Of a stretch of DNA of 64,000 bases, positions 44,797 through 54,147 are shown one piece after another. Each line of letters begins with the position of its first letter. Position 1 is the stretch's first letter. The notes below the pieces were generated by a model. It made no database searches and was not told the origin of the DNA. It saw nothing but the letters and a program-made list of their open reading frames with translations. The stretch is taken from assembly GCA_030295235.1 (NCBI GenBank), contig AP026133.1, positions 1,240,001 to 1,304,000 on the forward strand, given 5' to 3'. Both the position numbers and the translations under genes were made by a program. This stretch comes from Fistulifera solaris (Eukaryota > Bacillariophyta > Bacillariophyceae > Naviculales > Stauroneidaceae).

Positions 44797-45270
44797 TTTA
44801 TGAAAAAGTCAGGGTGAGGTTTTCATTGTTTTGTGTCTTTGTGTTTCTACTACGTATCGCTGCGTTTGCGATGATCTTGTTTTCGTTGTTAAAGTTTACT
44901 GTTATTATTGCACTTGTCGTAAACCGTCCTCAACGCTGAACGGTTTTTGTTTGTCTAACTAATCAATCTTTACCAGGTAGAGGTAGAGGAGGAGGAGTGA
45001 GTCTATTGTTACACTGTTGGACTCGGAATCGCGACTGACGAGTCACGCACCAAACTAAAGAGCGCGGACGACACAAGACACAAGAGGCATCAAGTAAAAT
45101 CAAATATACATGATAGCAACTATGAATGGGCGCCTTAATTCACGAGATGAAAAATATAATTATTAACCAATTAACAGCACCTGAGCAAAGAGCTCGCCAA
45201 CATTCGAAAAGGACTTGCTTGCTAATCGCCCCGTGCGAGACACACTAACGAGTTTTATGCAACATCAAAC
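44797..45270. other. Intergenic, no gene seen
   Basis: Contains a short GGTAGAGGTAGAGGAGGAGG patch near 44978; otherwise plain spacer. Confidence 0.45.
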
Positions 45271-45825
45271 TTAGTGACCATCATGTCCATGCGCCCCGTC
45301 GTTATCATGACCGTGTCCCTCTTTGTGAGACAGCGAGCGGTCGAAAAGAGAGCGCATGTGGCCATCATGTCCATGCTCATCACCATCGTGTCCATGACCT
45401 TCTTTGTGTGACAAAGAGCGGTCAAAGAGCGAGCGATGACCGTCATGTCCATGCGCTCCGTCGTTATCGTGGCCGTGGCCCCCTTTGTGAGACAAGGCGC
45501 GATCAAAGAGCGAGCGATGACCATCATGGCCGTGAGCTCCATCATTATCATGACCGTGGCCGCCTTTGTGGGACAAAGAACGGTCAAAGAGAGAGCGATG
45601 ACCGTCATGGCCGTGAGCTCCGTCGTTATCGTGGCCGTGTCCCCCTTTGTGCGACAAGGAGCGGTCAAAGAGCCCTCCAGTTGACGTGGAGAAGCCAGAG
45701 GCAGCGATGTACATCACCGAACCCAAAGCAACAGCCGCGCAAAGGAATCGTCGACGGAAGCTCTTCTCAGAAGAGTTGACACCAGCGATGGTGTTGGTTT
45801 CATGAGTTGCTTCAATGTCATACAT
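45271..45825 (-). CDS. Histidine-rich repeat membrane protein
   Basis: From an ATG at 45825 (MYDIEATHETNTIAG) the product has 184 residues; an upstream in-frame start at 45858 would add 11. After an N-terminal Ser/Lys/Arg stretch (SSEKSFRRRF) comes one membrane helix, LCAAVALGSVMYIAASGF. Five tandem 27-residue repeats follow, RSLFDRSLSHKGGHGHDN then DGAHGHDGH, making up the rest of the protein. Each carries about six His and five Asp, a pattern that suggests binding of Zn, Ni, Cu or Fe (inference). With RRR before the helix, the repeats should face the ER lumen, a vacuole or the outside. The repeats are close to identical in DNA (81-bp period), so they are recent. I know no named family. Confidence 0.75.
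   Translation of the reverse strand: MYDIEATHETNTIAGVNSSEKSFRRRFLCAAVALGSVMYIAASGFSTSTGGLFDRSLSHKGGHGHDNDGAHGHDGHRSLFDRSLSHKGGHGHDNDGAHGHDGHRSLFDRALSHKGGHGHDNDGAHGHDGHRSLFDRSLSHKEGHGHDGDEHGHDGHMRSLFDRSLSHKEGHGHDNDGAHGHDGH
45291..45675. repeat. 81-bp coding tandem repeat, five copies
   Basis: Five units of 27 codons, the two downstream ones slightly altered (EGHGHDGDEHGHDGHM in one). The complementary strand and shifted frames are open too, because the period is a multiple of three. Confidence 0.9.
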
Positions 45826-47116
45826 GGTGGCGAGGGAACTACTTATTCGTGCGATCAAAGCGTTGTTATTGCTGATGCTATTTTTATGAGCAACGCGAAT
45901 GAGGCAACTGGAGCTATTTAGAGATCTGGAATCTGGAGATCTTTTGACGCTTCATGCTTCAGAGCGGGGACATGGACATTCTTCGATGGCATGGGTCATC
46001 ATTCATCATACTCTTGCAATAGCTTCTGTACTCTAATACTATTGCCTGGCCTATTTCTTTCTGCCCATGCAGTTTTCTATCATTCTATCTTGGCTGAGCC
46101 GAGACCTACAGAATAACCAAAGTTGGATTTTAGTTAAAAGTCTTGGTTGAATTGACAAAAATTTGAAAACCTTTTTCGAATTCATTTCCACTCCTTTACT
46201 TAGAGTCAAATTATACTGCACTAAATACTTGAAAATTTCTTTCGGATCGATTGGTTCTTCCGCTCCTATGTAGAAGATAGGGCATAAGTTATTCGACTAT
46301 CCACGTCTAAGTTCACAACGTCACTTCCATGTCACTTAGAAAATCAAAGTGATACGTTAGTGTACCTGGCATCGATGCGGCGAGTCGTGAAAAAGCATAA
46401 TGAATGAGGTTCGCATGTGCATCTCTCACAATCTCCCTTGCTCTGTCACAAAATTCACGGGGTGCCCCATAAATCTAAGCGAAAACATTCATCTCTCAAG
46501 GAAAGCTCATGCAAGCGTTCCATGCTTAGGCTTCCGATGGACTTCACTTAACGGACTAAATTTTGTACGGATTAACAGGCGCGGAAAAGGAAGAAAGACT
46601 ATGACTAAAGATTACTTGTATAGATTGAATTTGCGTCGCCTCTGTACTGGGTCTCACTGCGGGTCTGGGCCTGGCCGAAGGCCTTGGATTGCCATCAAAG
46701 CCTACACGTGACAGTTAATTTAGGTCCGTGGATGATTGAAATCAACGAGACCTTCTCATGCATGCTCAGGGAGCTCGAGAATCTAACGGGGGCTCTGAAA
46801 ATTGCAAGTTTTTTTGCATTATTAGGTACACAAATTATATTCATAAATTAATCCTCCGTAGCATTAGTTTTCTGTCTACTAAAGCTAGCGACGCAAGACT
46901 GAATAGTCCCTGGGCGCGCTAGATGGTGAAGCCATCACTTTGTACAAGAAATGCGGTGCGCACCGTTGAGCATGATAATCCTGCCGAGCCTCGAGGGCAT
47001 GTTCAGTGAAATAAGTACCCAGATAAGATAAAGACTTGCAGTTACAACATTTTCGTATTTAGACACTCGATGTACTTGGGAGTTATAATGGATGGTGTTG
47101 TTGTGATATAAAAAGA
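45826..47116. other. Gene-poor stretch of 1.3 kb
   Basis: Open frames up to about 100 codons (for example 46400-46711 plus) show no recognisable feature. Nothing else is visible. Confidence 0.4.
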
Positions 47117-48073
47117 TTAGGATTTCTTCAGGTGCTGGAGTACGCACACCAGACGAAAAGCTAGCATTTCGTCGTCCACTTGAACCCCTTCTTCTAATGC
47201 ACCATGCATTTCCACTAGCTCAAGACCCGCACATCGAGCGAGTGCAGCAATTTCTTGTGCCGTAAAGAGCCTCAGTGGTACGACTTGTCGAATATTCTGA
47301 ATGCCCTCCGATTGTGCAACTCCCACAAGCTCCATCGCGACTGTAAATTGCCTAACTTGTCGAATGGGATCAAACGCGTCTCCATCATCGCCCCAAATAA
47401 TTTTTAGCTCTCCTGATTCTTTTCCGGAATCGTCTTCCAGCGGCACTTTCCAACTATTTTTGGTACATTCGACCATGGAGAAAGTTTCACGCGGGTGTGG
47501 GAGCTCTAGCACAATGGTGCCATCCTCCGCTAGTGCTTCCTGAACCGCTTGTAAACAGGATATTACGTCATCATTGGAAGTGAGATGCTGCAAGGAGCCA
47601 AGCAGAATCCATACCGTGTCGACAGAGTCCTTGCCGTTTTTATATCGAAACGATCGCATATCATCGACGCAATACTGAAACGACTTGAGCTGCTGTTCAT
47701 CTAGCAACTCTGCGGCTATTTCTATTGCGTAATCTGCCATTTCTTGTGAACTATCTACCGCTGTAGCCGTCTGAATAGAAGAGTCCGACAAAGCCGTAAG
47801 AGCATGCCGAGCTGGACCTGCCGCCAGCTCAAGTACTGAAAGTGCCGGACGACCTACCAATCGTTCGTGTGTATTCAATAAAAAGTCCACTTCTTCTTCA
47901 AAGTCACGATACCCAAACGCTAAATCGTAGAGTGCTGGGAGTGAGTAGATGGATTCTCCTTTTCCCACAGTAGCACGAAGAGATGTGACACATTTCTTTT
48001 GTGTCGTCAAGATGAATGCTTGATTGGAGGCCGTAAACAGTCCAAAAACGAACAGGAATGCCGGACGACTCAT
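47117..48073 (-). CDS. Plastid-type class I SAM-dependent methyltransferase
   Basis: From an ATG at 48073 the product has 318 residues. The N-terminus MSRPAFLFVFGLFTASNQAF is a hydrophobic signal ending in an AF motif and followed by a Thr/Ser/Arg-rich stretch. This is the layout of bipartite presequences for complex plastids. The methyltransferase fold follows: motif I LSVLELAAGPARHALTAL, an acidic strand-end TAVDSSQEM, and later VWILLGSLQHLTS with GTIVLELPHPRETF. Substrate is unknown. The C-terminal part (LFTAQEIAALARCAGLELVE) is usual for the class. There is no intron. A GTCGACT tandem lies upstream near 48222-48252. Confidence 0.85.
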   Translation of the reverse strand: MSRPAFLFVFGLFTASNQAFILTTQKKCVTSLRATVGKGESIYSLPALYDLAFGYRDFEEEVDFLLNTHERLVGRPALSVLELAAGPARHALTALSDSSIQTATAVDSSQEMADYAIEIAAELLDEQQLKSFQYCVDDMRSFRYKNGKDSVDTVWILLGSLQHLTSNDDVISCLQAVQEALAEDGTIVLELPHPRETFSMVECTKNSWKVPLEDDSGKESGELKIIWGDDGDAFDPIRQVRQFTVAMELVGVAQSEGIQNIRQVVPLRLFTAQEIAALARCAGLELVEMHGALEEGVQVDDEMLAFRLVCVLQHLKKS

Positions 48074-48521
48074 GTTACAGCTAATTGATCGTCCCCGTTT
48101 TTGATTATAAAGCTTACTGGCGCAAATGGATTGTTCGAATTTGATACAACGGCACACATTTTTTCGTTGTTGTTTGGTTTGATCTGGTTATTAGTATATA
48201 AGCCTCTTATTGTTTGGTTCGATGGTCGACTGTCGACTGTCGACTGTCGACCAAGAGATTCAAAGACGTATGGTAGCACGGACCATTAACCATTACTCCC
48301 AACCCCAACAGGCAACCATAAAATCTGGGGGTTTGATATTATTTTGACGTGTCCTCCTACCTCCTACTAGAGAGTTATGATTACCAGTACGATCTTCAAC
48401 TCGTTTTCAATTTCTTACGTCGGCAGTTCACAACTACTCCCAACCGGCAACCGGCAGATTGCGGACCTCGACCGACGGCAACAATAATACGGAGTACTCC
48501 GTACAAATAGTAATCGCCTCT
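48074..48521. other. Spacer between methyltransferase and transposon
   Basis: Contains the heptamer repeat and the palindromic GGAGTACTCC near 48491; no gene. Confidence 0.45.
48222..48252. repeat. GTCGACT heptamer tandem repeat
   Basis: About four copies of GTCGACT upstream of the methyltransferase gene; the unit contains a SalI-like palindrome. Confidence 0.8.
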
Positions 48522-48530
48522 ATCCGACAC
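48522..48530. repeat. 9-bp target site duplication, left
   Basis: ATCCGACAC directly outside the left terminal inverted repeat; an identical copy flanks the right end at 51728-51736. Confidence 0.92.
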
Positions 48531-48660
48531 GGGAGACTTCCGTTAGGTCTCCAACCAGGGTGAACCTCTTCCGATAGCTCTCCCGTTAGGAGAGACGTTA
48601 ACTGACTACATTCAACTTTACAGTAGAGTACGCGCCATTGGATGTGGTACTAATTACTTA
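48531..48660 (+). repeat. Left terminal inverted repeat, 130 bp
   Basis: Starts GGGAGACTTCCGTTAGGTCT. Two small hairpins share the loop text CGTTAG: GGAGAC/GTCTCC at the tip and TCTCC/GGAGA near 48580-48596. Confidence 0.93.
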
Positions 48661-48762
48661 GAATCTACTTAGGTTGCTCGATAAAGTAACAAAGCCTTAT
48701 GAATGACAGTCCCGGATGATTCATGAATCACCCCTCTAAGATAACCAAATCCTCAATAAACA

Positions 48763-48915
48763 ATAGTCAGCGAGCGACCGCTCTTGATAAAGAAAAAGTC
48801 AGCGAGCGCGACCGCTCTCAATTGTCAATAAAGAAAAACCAGCCTACGTGACCCTGATGCAGCGAGCGACCTTCCAATAAAGAAAAACCCAGCCTACGTG
48901 ACCTTCCACCGATCA
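48763..48915 (+). repeat. Subterminal repeats of the MULE
   Basis: CAGCGAGCG followed by CGACC occurs three times, and AATAAAGAAAAACC followed by CAGCCTACGTGACC twice to three times. Such subterminal arrays in MULEs are possible transposase sites (inference). Confidence 0.75.
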
Positions 48916-49022
48916 AGGCTTTCGTCGAAAACTACTTCGTGTAAATAATCAAAACCCAATCTACACAATTTCAGTTTCAAACTAGACTTGGTTGATTAAT
49001 ATCACACATTACTCTATACGTG

Positions 49023-49733
49023 TCATTCAGCCAATTGAAACATAACATCAAATACAAAAGGTCGGAGATCATCTCCGACTCCAATCTCCGAAATAGAGTC
49101 AAGGAACCATGTCCTCTCATTGAGGGCACGTCGACCATGTTTCAGAATTGTCGCCGCATAAAAACATACATATGGTCCGCAACTATGGCCATCATGTTGC
49201 AATAGTTTATTGGGAAGACGCATTTCTTGGTATTCCCACGGAGTAAATCGGGTAATGTTGATTCCTGCTGCTCGCTTGTTGACGCGCATTCTAATTGCTG
49301 CCTCACCGCGCATAATTTAAATAAACCTGAAAGCCAGACAGCATTAGAGTAGTGATCGTCCGGATCTTCGAGGGAGTCGAGCGAATAAATAACTCGATTA
49401 TCGGCATCAACCACCATCAACCACCAGTGCCTCTCCTTGCACATAGGGAATAAATGAATGCCCAAATTGTTCGATTTTGTCATAGAATTCAATGCCACAA
49501 ACGCTGAACTAAGCTGCAGTCTACCCTCTCTCTTAATATTTTGGTTGGCGGAATCCCACAGATTACTCATGACATACGACGGGTGTGCAATAACTCCCTC
49601 ATCCGTTCACGGTCTTGCTTGTTATGCTTTCAAGGAAACTGTTCACAATCGCGTCATTGAAATAACATTGCGAGTTCATAATTTCAAGGCATTCACTGGT
49701 TATGGATGCCGTGGCACCACTCTAGCACCTTGA
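49023..49733 (-). CDS. Ulp1-like (C48) cysteine protease domain inside the MULE
   Basis: Read on the minus strand, a start-of-domain piece near 49690-49610 encodes MNSQCYFNDAIVNSFLESIT, typical of the beginning of Ulp1 domains. It is followed by LGIHLFPMCKERHWWLMVVD (catalytic His in HWW), VIYSLDS (catalytic Asp) and LLQHDGHSCGPYVCFYAATI (Gln and the catalytic Cys in SCGP). All triad residues are present. The pieces lie in two or three frames, so about two frame changes occur within 700 bases, from introns, indel errors or decay. Ulp1 enzymes remove SUMO or ubiquitin-like proteins. Reading direction is opposite to the flanking glucan-enzyme gene. Confidence 0.82.
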
Positions 49734-51524
49734 TATGATGCTTCTTTCCCTCTTCAGGTCGTGACGACTCGCGACCTTTATCAACGCCCTTTGCACTGGA
49801 TTGCAAAAAGGAGTGACCGAAGAGATCCCCTGGCATCTTCTTTGTTGTAAATCAGATCGTTTCCATTCTTTCTTGTCCCTACAGTGATAAATGATTCTAT
49901 TCCACTTCTTTCCTTTTGCTGTCTCTGCAAGAGTATTCGTGGATTGCAATATTGTTCTCACTCACAAGTCCTCGCTGGTTTGCGCCCTTGCGTTTTCGGG
50001 TTGAAGCCCTTCTTTTCATCGTTAAATCATTTGTTTCCGTTTCCGTGAAATGATTCTGGAATATCAAACTCGTGTTCTTGAACCAAACAATTTAATTGCT
50101 CAATGGTTCCCACAAATGGATAAGCTGTGTCGTAAAAATAGGATACGATCTTTGATGGTTCATCAGTAATGACTGGGGGTTGCAAAGGGGCTACTCCAAT
50201 TTGCCTTACTTGTTGTCGGCGTAATGAAAATTGATTTTCATTTCTGGGATCTACAATCTTACGTCTCAGGTCGAAGGGTGTTCTCAAGAATTGTGATGAG
50301 GTCCCACTAGTGGCAGTAGCGGGACTTGTTATAGCTCTACGAGTTCTTCTGGTTTTCGGAATACCCACTGAAAATGAACTTGAGAGCGCTTCATTTTGTG
50401 CCAAGTTCTTTCTTCGCAGATCTAGCGGCATTTTCAGGAAATGCGACGAATCGTCACTGAGATTACCGGATTTGGCGGGACTTGCATTCTTCTTTTGGAT
50501 GTCTAATCGCCTTTTAAATACATGTGATGAATCGTCACTAGCAGACGTGGCGGGACTTGCATTAGTGGGTTCTGTCTTCGGTATCTTTATAATCATATCT
50601 TCAGGAATCGTGATACTTCGGTTGTTGGACTGTTTGAATGAGATCTTGGCAGTGCTCTCAGATTACCCCTCTTCATAGTTGGCATCTCAACTATGGAAGA
50701 AACTGCTGTGGCGGGACTTCCTGCTTTTGCTTCTGCAATCGGTGGCGGTTTCAACTTCTTTTTTACGGGCATGAGTCGGGCCTTTGGCTCTGGAATTTGC
50801 TGTCAGTTTCGATCTTTTCCTTTTTTGTGTTGTATTCTCATTCATTGAAGACTTCGATAGTCAAGGCATGAGCTCTGATATCAGGTGGTGGCTTCAGATT
50901 TTGACTCTTCATGGTCGGCCTCTCAAAGATTGACGAATCAGTTGTGGCGGGACTTGTTCCTTCAGCTTTTTGATTTGGTGGCTGTTTCCGGCCGTTTTCC
51001 TCTTTCTCGTTGCCATTTTGACTAATGAAAAATCTGTTGTTGCTGGACTGGAAGCACAAGCTGTTGTGGTCGGCGGTGGTTTCAAATTCGGTCTGGATGC
51101 GGTCGCTGTCTTCAATATCGATGACTTTGCGGTAGATGGACTTGCCTTCTGCGCTTTTAAATTCGTTACTTGTTTGGATCTCCTCTTTGTTCTAGTTGTT
51201 GGCATTTCATTTACTGAATATTCTGTTGTTCGCGGGACTTGAGGCAAAAGCATTATGTGCGGTGCTTGGTTCCACATCTTCATCCTCTAGAATTGTCGAC
51301 AGATGACCCGAGTGTGCACCATAGAGAAACTTTTCAAAATCATACGGACCGGTTGGAGGAAGTGCCCCATATTTTTGCATAATCGTGACGAATGATCGTC
51401 GCTCCTTCGTTTCAATGATCGACATGTTAATGTTGTAAAAGAGCAACAGTAGGAACGGAAGGGCAACTATGACAATAAGGAATGCAGCGTTCTGATCATC
51501 TTGTCGGCAGTCGGAACGGAACAA
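49734..51524 (-). CDS. Repeat-rich N-terminal part of the MULE-borne gene
   Basis: Several minus-strand open pieces (51524-51207, 51283-50909, 50596-50027 and others) probably form the 5' part of the Ulp1 gene. The first encodes a possible membrane helix (FLIVIVALPFLLLLFYNI), then MSIIETKERRSFVTIMQKYG and PYDFEKFLYGAHSGHLSTIL. Thereafter a short motif ASPATxxSS followed by a basic/Pro stretch recurs about eight times (for example ASPATSASDDSSHVFKRRLD). Exon limits are not clear, and frame changes occur between pieces. No known domain. The gap 49734-50026 is part of the same gene or an intron. Confidence 0.5.
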
Positions 51525-51597
51525 AGCAGCACAACGCGAACGATTGTGCGGTTATTGTGCGTGACCTAAGTAGAACTAATGATGGATGGAAGGCCTT

Positions 51598-51727
51598 TAA
51601 GTAATTAGTACCACATCCAATGGCGCGTACTCTACTGTAAAGTTGAATGTAGTCAGTTAACGTCTCTCCTAACGGGAGAGCTATCGGAAGAGGTTCACCC
51701 TGGTTGGAGACCTAACGGAAGTCTCCC
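51598..51727 (-). repeat. Right terminal inverted repeat, 130 bp
   Basis: Exact reverse complement of 48531-48660 as far as I can read it. Confidence 0.93.
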
Positions 51728-51736
51728 ATCCGACAC
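51728..51736. repeat. 9-bp target site duplication, right
   Basis: ATCCGACAC, identical to 48522-48530. It is followed by ACGACACACGACACAC-like simple sequence. Confidence 0.92.
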
Positions 51737-52011
51737 ACGACACACGACACACTCGTCTGCGAATGAAATGCATGTCGACATGTTTTTGCTTTTGTTTTTG
51801 TGTGAGAAACAAACTACCGGTACTAGTAGGTAAACAAAGAGCGTTCGAGCCGACAAGTAATACAGAGTGAGGACGGGAGAGTTTTCTTGCAAAAACAAGG
51901 ATACCGTGATAGGATTGATTCGCGCAAAGACAAATACTAGTACTTGTGCATCCAAAGAATCAACAGCGCCTTACGGGATAGTATCCTTTGTTGTCATTAC
52001 ATAACTCAAGA
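51737..52011. other. Promoter-side spacer of the glucan enzyme gene
   Basis: The 275 bases between the transposon and the start codon. The insertion may have displaced older promoter DNA; no motif recognised. Confidence 0.4.
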
Positions 52012-54066
52012 ATGATACTCACAGCAACGAAAAAAGAAGTTTCACCCAGGATTCCTACCAAGCTTGTTTTACTGATCGTGTGTCTATTGCCTGGATTAAT
52101 AATACCGTCCGAAAACCCCGCTGGATGGGTCGACCCCGACACGCCGTGGGAGGCACGAACGACACAAAAGTACAACGCCATCCCACACCAACCCTCTTCT
52201 TCTTCGTCGTCGTCGTCGTCGACAACAAGTACAATCACCAGCAACAAACGAAAACGACCGACAGCAGAAGCCAGTGCACAACCATCGGCGGCACCATCGC
52301 ATTCGACGGAATTTCCTTCACAATCTCCGTCGTTGTCCCCTAGTTCTTATCCCACTTACGTTCCGCGCAATTTTCAATTAGTCTTTAGTGATGAATTCAA
52401 TACGCCCTTTCGAACCTTTGTGGATGGTGCCGATCCGCGCTGGACGGCTCTCGATAAGAATGATTACACAAATGACGCGCTGCACTATTACTCTCCGGAA
52501 AATGCTTTTACGAACGAACAAGGGGAACTGGTGATTACCAGCGAAGCGAAAAATACCGATATTGTGGGCTTTGATGACATTCAATTGAAAAAGACTCGTG
52601 TGACGAAACATTTTCGATCCGCTATGCTGCAAACGTGGAATAAATTTTGCTTCACGGGAGGTATTATGGAAGCCGAAGTCATTCTTCCAGGAAAACACAA
52701 CGTCGGAGGCTTGTGGCCGGCATTTTGGTTACTAGGTAATCTGGCGAGACATACTTACGTTGGTACATCGGAACATATCTGGCCGTGGAGCTCCACAACG
52801 TGCACACGCAAGTCGTTTACCGCTCAAGCGGTTTCGGCGTGCGATAGGGCGGCGCACTATGGATTAGAACAAGGTGTCGGTCGAGGTGCGCCAGAAATTG
52901 ACGTATTTGAAGTGCAACCAGGGAATATCAAAGGAAACACGGGCCCTTTTCTCAAAACGACAGTAGGACAACCTTTCATGAGTGCGTCATTTCAAGTTGC
53001 TCCAGGTCGATCGGCCAATCGACCTGGACCCGGTGAGTGGCCGGGTCCAACACAATGGTACAAAGGCTTGACGCCCGGAAGGAATACAAGTCTCAATATA
53101 CTGTTCTATGGCGACTACAATCACTTTCTGGATGATGTTCATCCCGCTGAGCAAGACTACTGGAGTGATGCTATCAGTATGAATCGACAATTGGATCAGA
53201 CTTACTTCGAAAATCCCCACGTGTATCGAGTCGAATGGGAACCACCAACCGAAGGTTTTGGCGGCTACTTGCATTGGTTCTTGGACGGTGAACTTGTTTT
53301 CGCTTTGAACGGTACAGGAATTCAATCAGCAGGATACGGCGCGGAAATATCGAGCGAACCGAGTTACATTTTGTTGAATACAGCGATATCCAAGCAATGG
53401 GGTTTTCCTCATGAATGTCCAGCGAATTGCCCTTGTAAGCAGTATGATTGTAATTCAGAGCACTGGGAAAGCGCGTGTGGATTTTCCGAGGGGTTTTGCG
53501 ACATGATCAAAACGAGACCGCAGTACAAGATTAACTGGGTAAGAGTCTACCAAGATCCCCAGAATCCAATTCACAAGGTGGGATGTTCAACACCTGAGCG
53601 ACCAACTCGTCGATTTATTGAAGCTCGAGAACATTTATATAAGTCTCCAAGCGATGTTAGACCGTTGAAAGGAGTACAACGTGGTGGTGGCATTTGCTTG
53701 CCTTCTGCTGCCGGGGTCGTACCTGATGCCTGCGGTGGTGATGAAAGAGGGAGATGTACTGCTGGCAAGGTGTGTGAGTGCAGGGTGGGATGGACGGGTC
53801 CCCACTGTCTCGCCCCGCAAGGACGCGACCCTATTCTGTATGATGAGCCTGACAGTATATTGGACGTCGGATTCATACCGCCGCGTGTATTCCCGATGTT
53901 CTTGGCCGTAGGAGGTATCTTGCTTTTGAGCTTGCTACTCTTAACGATTGCCGGGCGAAGACGATTAGAGAGTTGGTCCCCCATTCCCAGCGTCGAGGCG
54001 CAGTCTCTCGCGAAGTTTACGGCTCAGGACAACTACTCGGGACAACAAGAAGTTTACTGGACATAG
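52012..54066 (+). CDS. KRE6/SKN1-family beta-glucan transglycosylase (GH16)
   Basis: A 684-residue protein from the ATG at 52012. A signal-anchor (KLVLLIVCLLPGLIIP) is followed by a Ser-rich linker and a GH16 domain: LVFSDEFNTPFRTF, WTALDKNDYTNDALHYYSPE, GGIMEAEVILPG, GLWPAFWLLGN and the catalytic APEIDVFEVQPG (EIDxxE). The text WPWSSTTC and the long insert are typical of KRE6/SKN1. Near the C-terminus lie an EGF-like Cys set (CTAGKVCECRVGWTGPHC) and a second membrane helix (MFLAVGGILLLSLLLLTI). Yeast relatives are needed for beta-1,6-glucan. Diatom members are proposed to add 1,6-branches to chrysolaminarin. Likely in the secretory or vacuolar membrane. Single exon. Confidence 0.93.
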   Translation: MILTATKKEVSPRIPTKLVLLIVCLLPGLIIPSENPAGWVDPDTPWEARTTQKYNAIPHQPSSSSSSSSSTTSTITSNKRKRPTAEASAQPSAAPSHSTEFPSQSPSLSPSSYPTYVPRNFQLVFSDEFNTPFRTFVDGADPRWTALDKNDYTNDALHYYSPENAFTNEQGELVITSEAKNTDIVGFDDIQLKKTRVTKHFRSAMLQTWNKFCFTGGIMEAEVILPGKHNVGGLWPAFWLLGNLARHTYVGTSEHIWPWSSTTCTRKSFTAQAVSACDRAAHYGLEQGVGRGAPEIDVFEVQPGNIKGNTGPFLKTTVGQPFMSASFQVAPGRSANRPGPGEWPGPTQWYKGLTPGRNTSLNILFYGDYNHFLDDVHPAEQDYWSDAISMNRQLDQTYFENPHVYRVEWEPPTEGFGGYLHWFLDGELVFALNGTGIQSAGYGAEISSEPSYILLNTAISKQWGFPHECPANCPCKQYDCNSEHWESACGFSEGFCDMIKTRPQYKINWVRVYQDPQNPIHKVGCSTPERPTRRFIEAREHLYKSPSDVRPLKGVQRGGGICLPSAAGVVPDACGGDERGRCTAGKVCECRVGWTGPHCLAPQGRDPILYDEPDSILDVGFIPPRVFPMFLAVGGILLLSLLLLTIAGRRRLESWSPIPSVEAQSLAKFTAQDNYSGQQEVYWT

Positions 54067-54147
54067 ACTTTTGAAAACGACATAAACCTGTTTGCTATTA
54101 GACTTAGCATGTCAGTGTATTCAGTAGGTCGTGCAAAAGCAACAAAG

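Larger units (their letters stand above)
48531..51727. mobile_element. Mutator-like DNA transposon (MULE) carrying a Ulp1-type gene
   Basis: A 3,197-bp element bounded by 130-bp terminal inverted repeats that I read as identical base for base. It is flanked by a perfect 9-bp direct duplication (ATCCGACAC). Long TIRs with a 9-bp target duplication are the hallmark of the Mutator superfamily. Inside I find no MURA-type transposase. The interior carries a minus-strand gene for a Ulp1 (C48) cysteine protease with a repetitive N-terminal part, and subterminal repeats near the left end. Plant MULEs of the Kaonashi (KIR) type also carry Ulp1-like sequences. This copy is probably non-autonomous and inserted recently. 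Confidence 0.88.

Noticed and set aside
48531-51727. Polinton or adenovirus-type protease element
   Set aside because: The element is 3.2 kb with 9-bp target duplications and has no polymerase, integrase or capsid genes; the protease has Ulp1 features.
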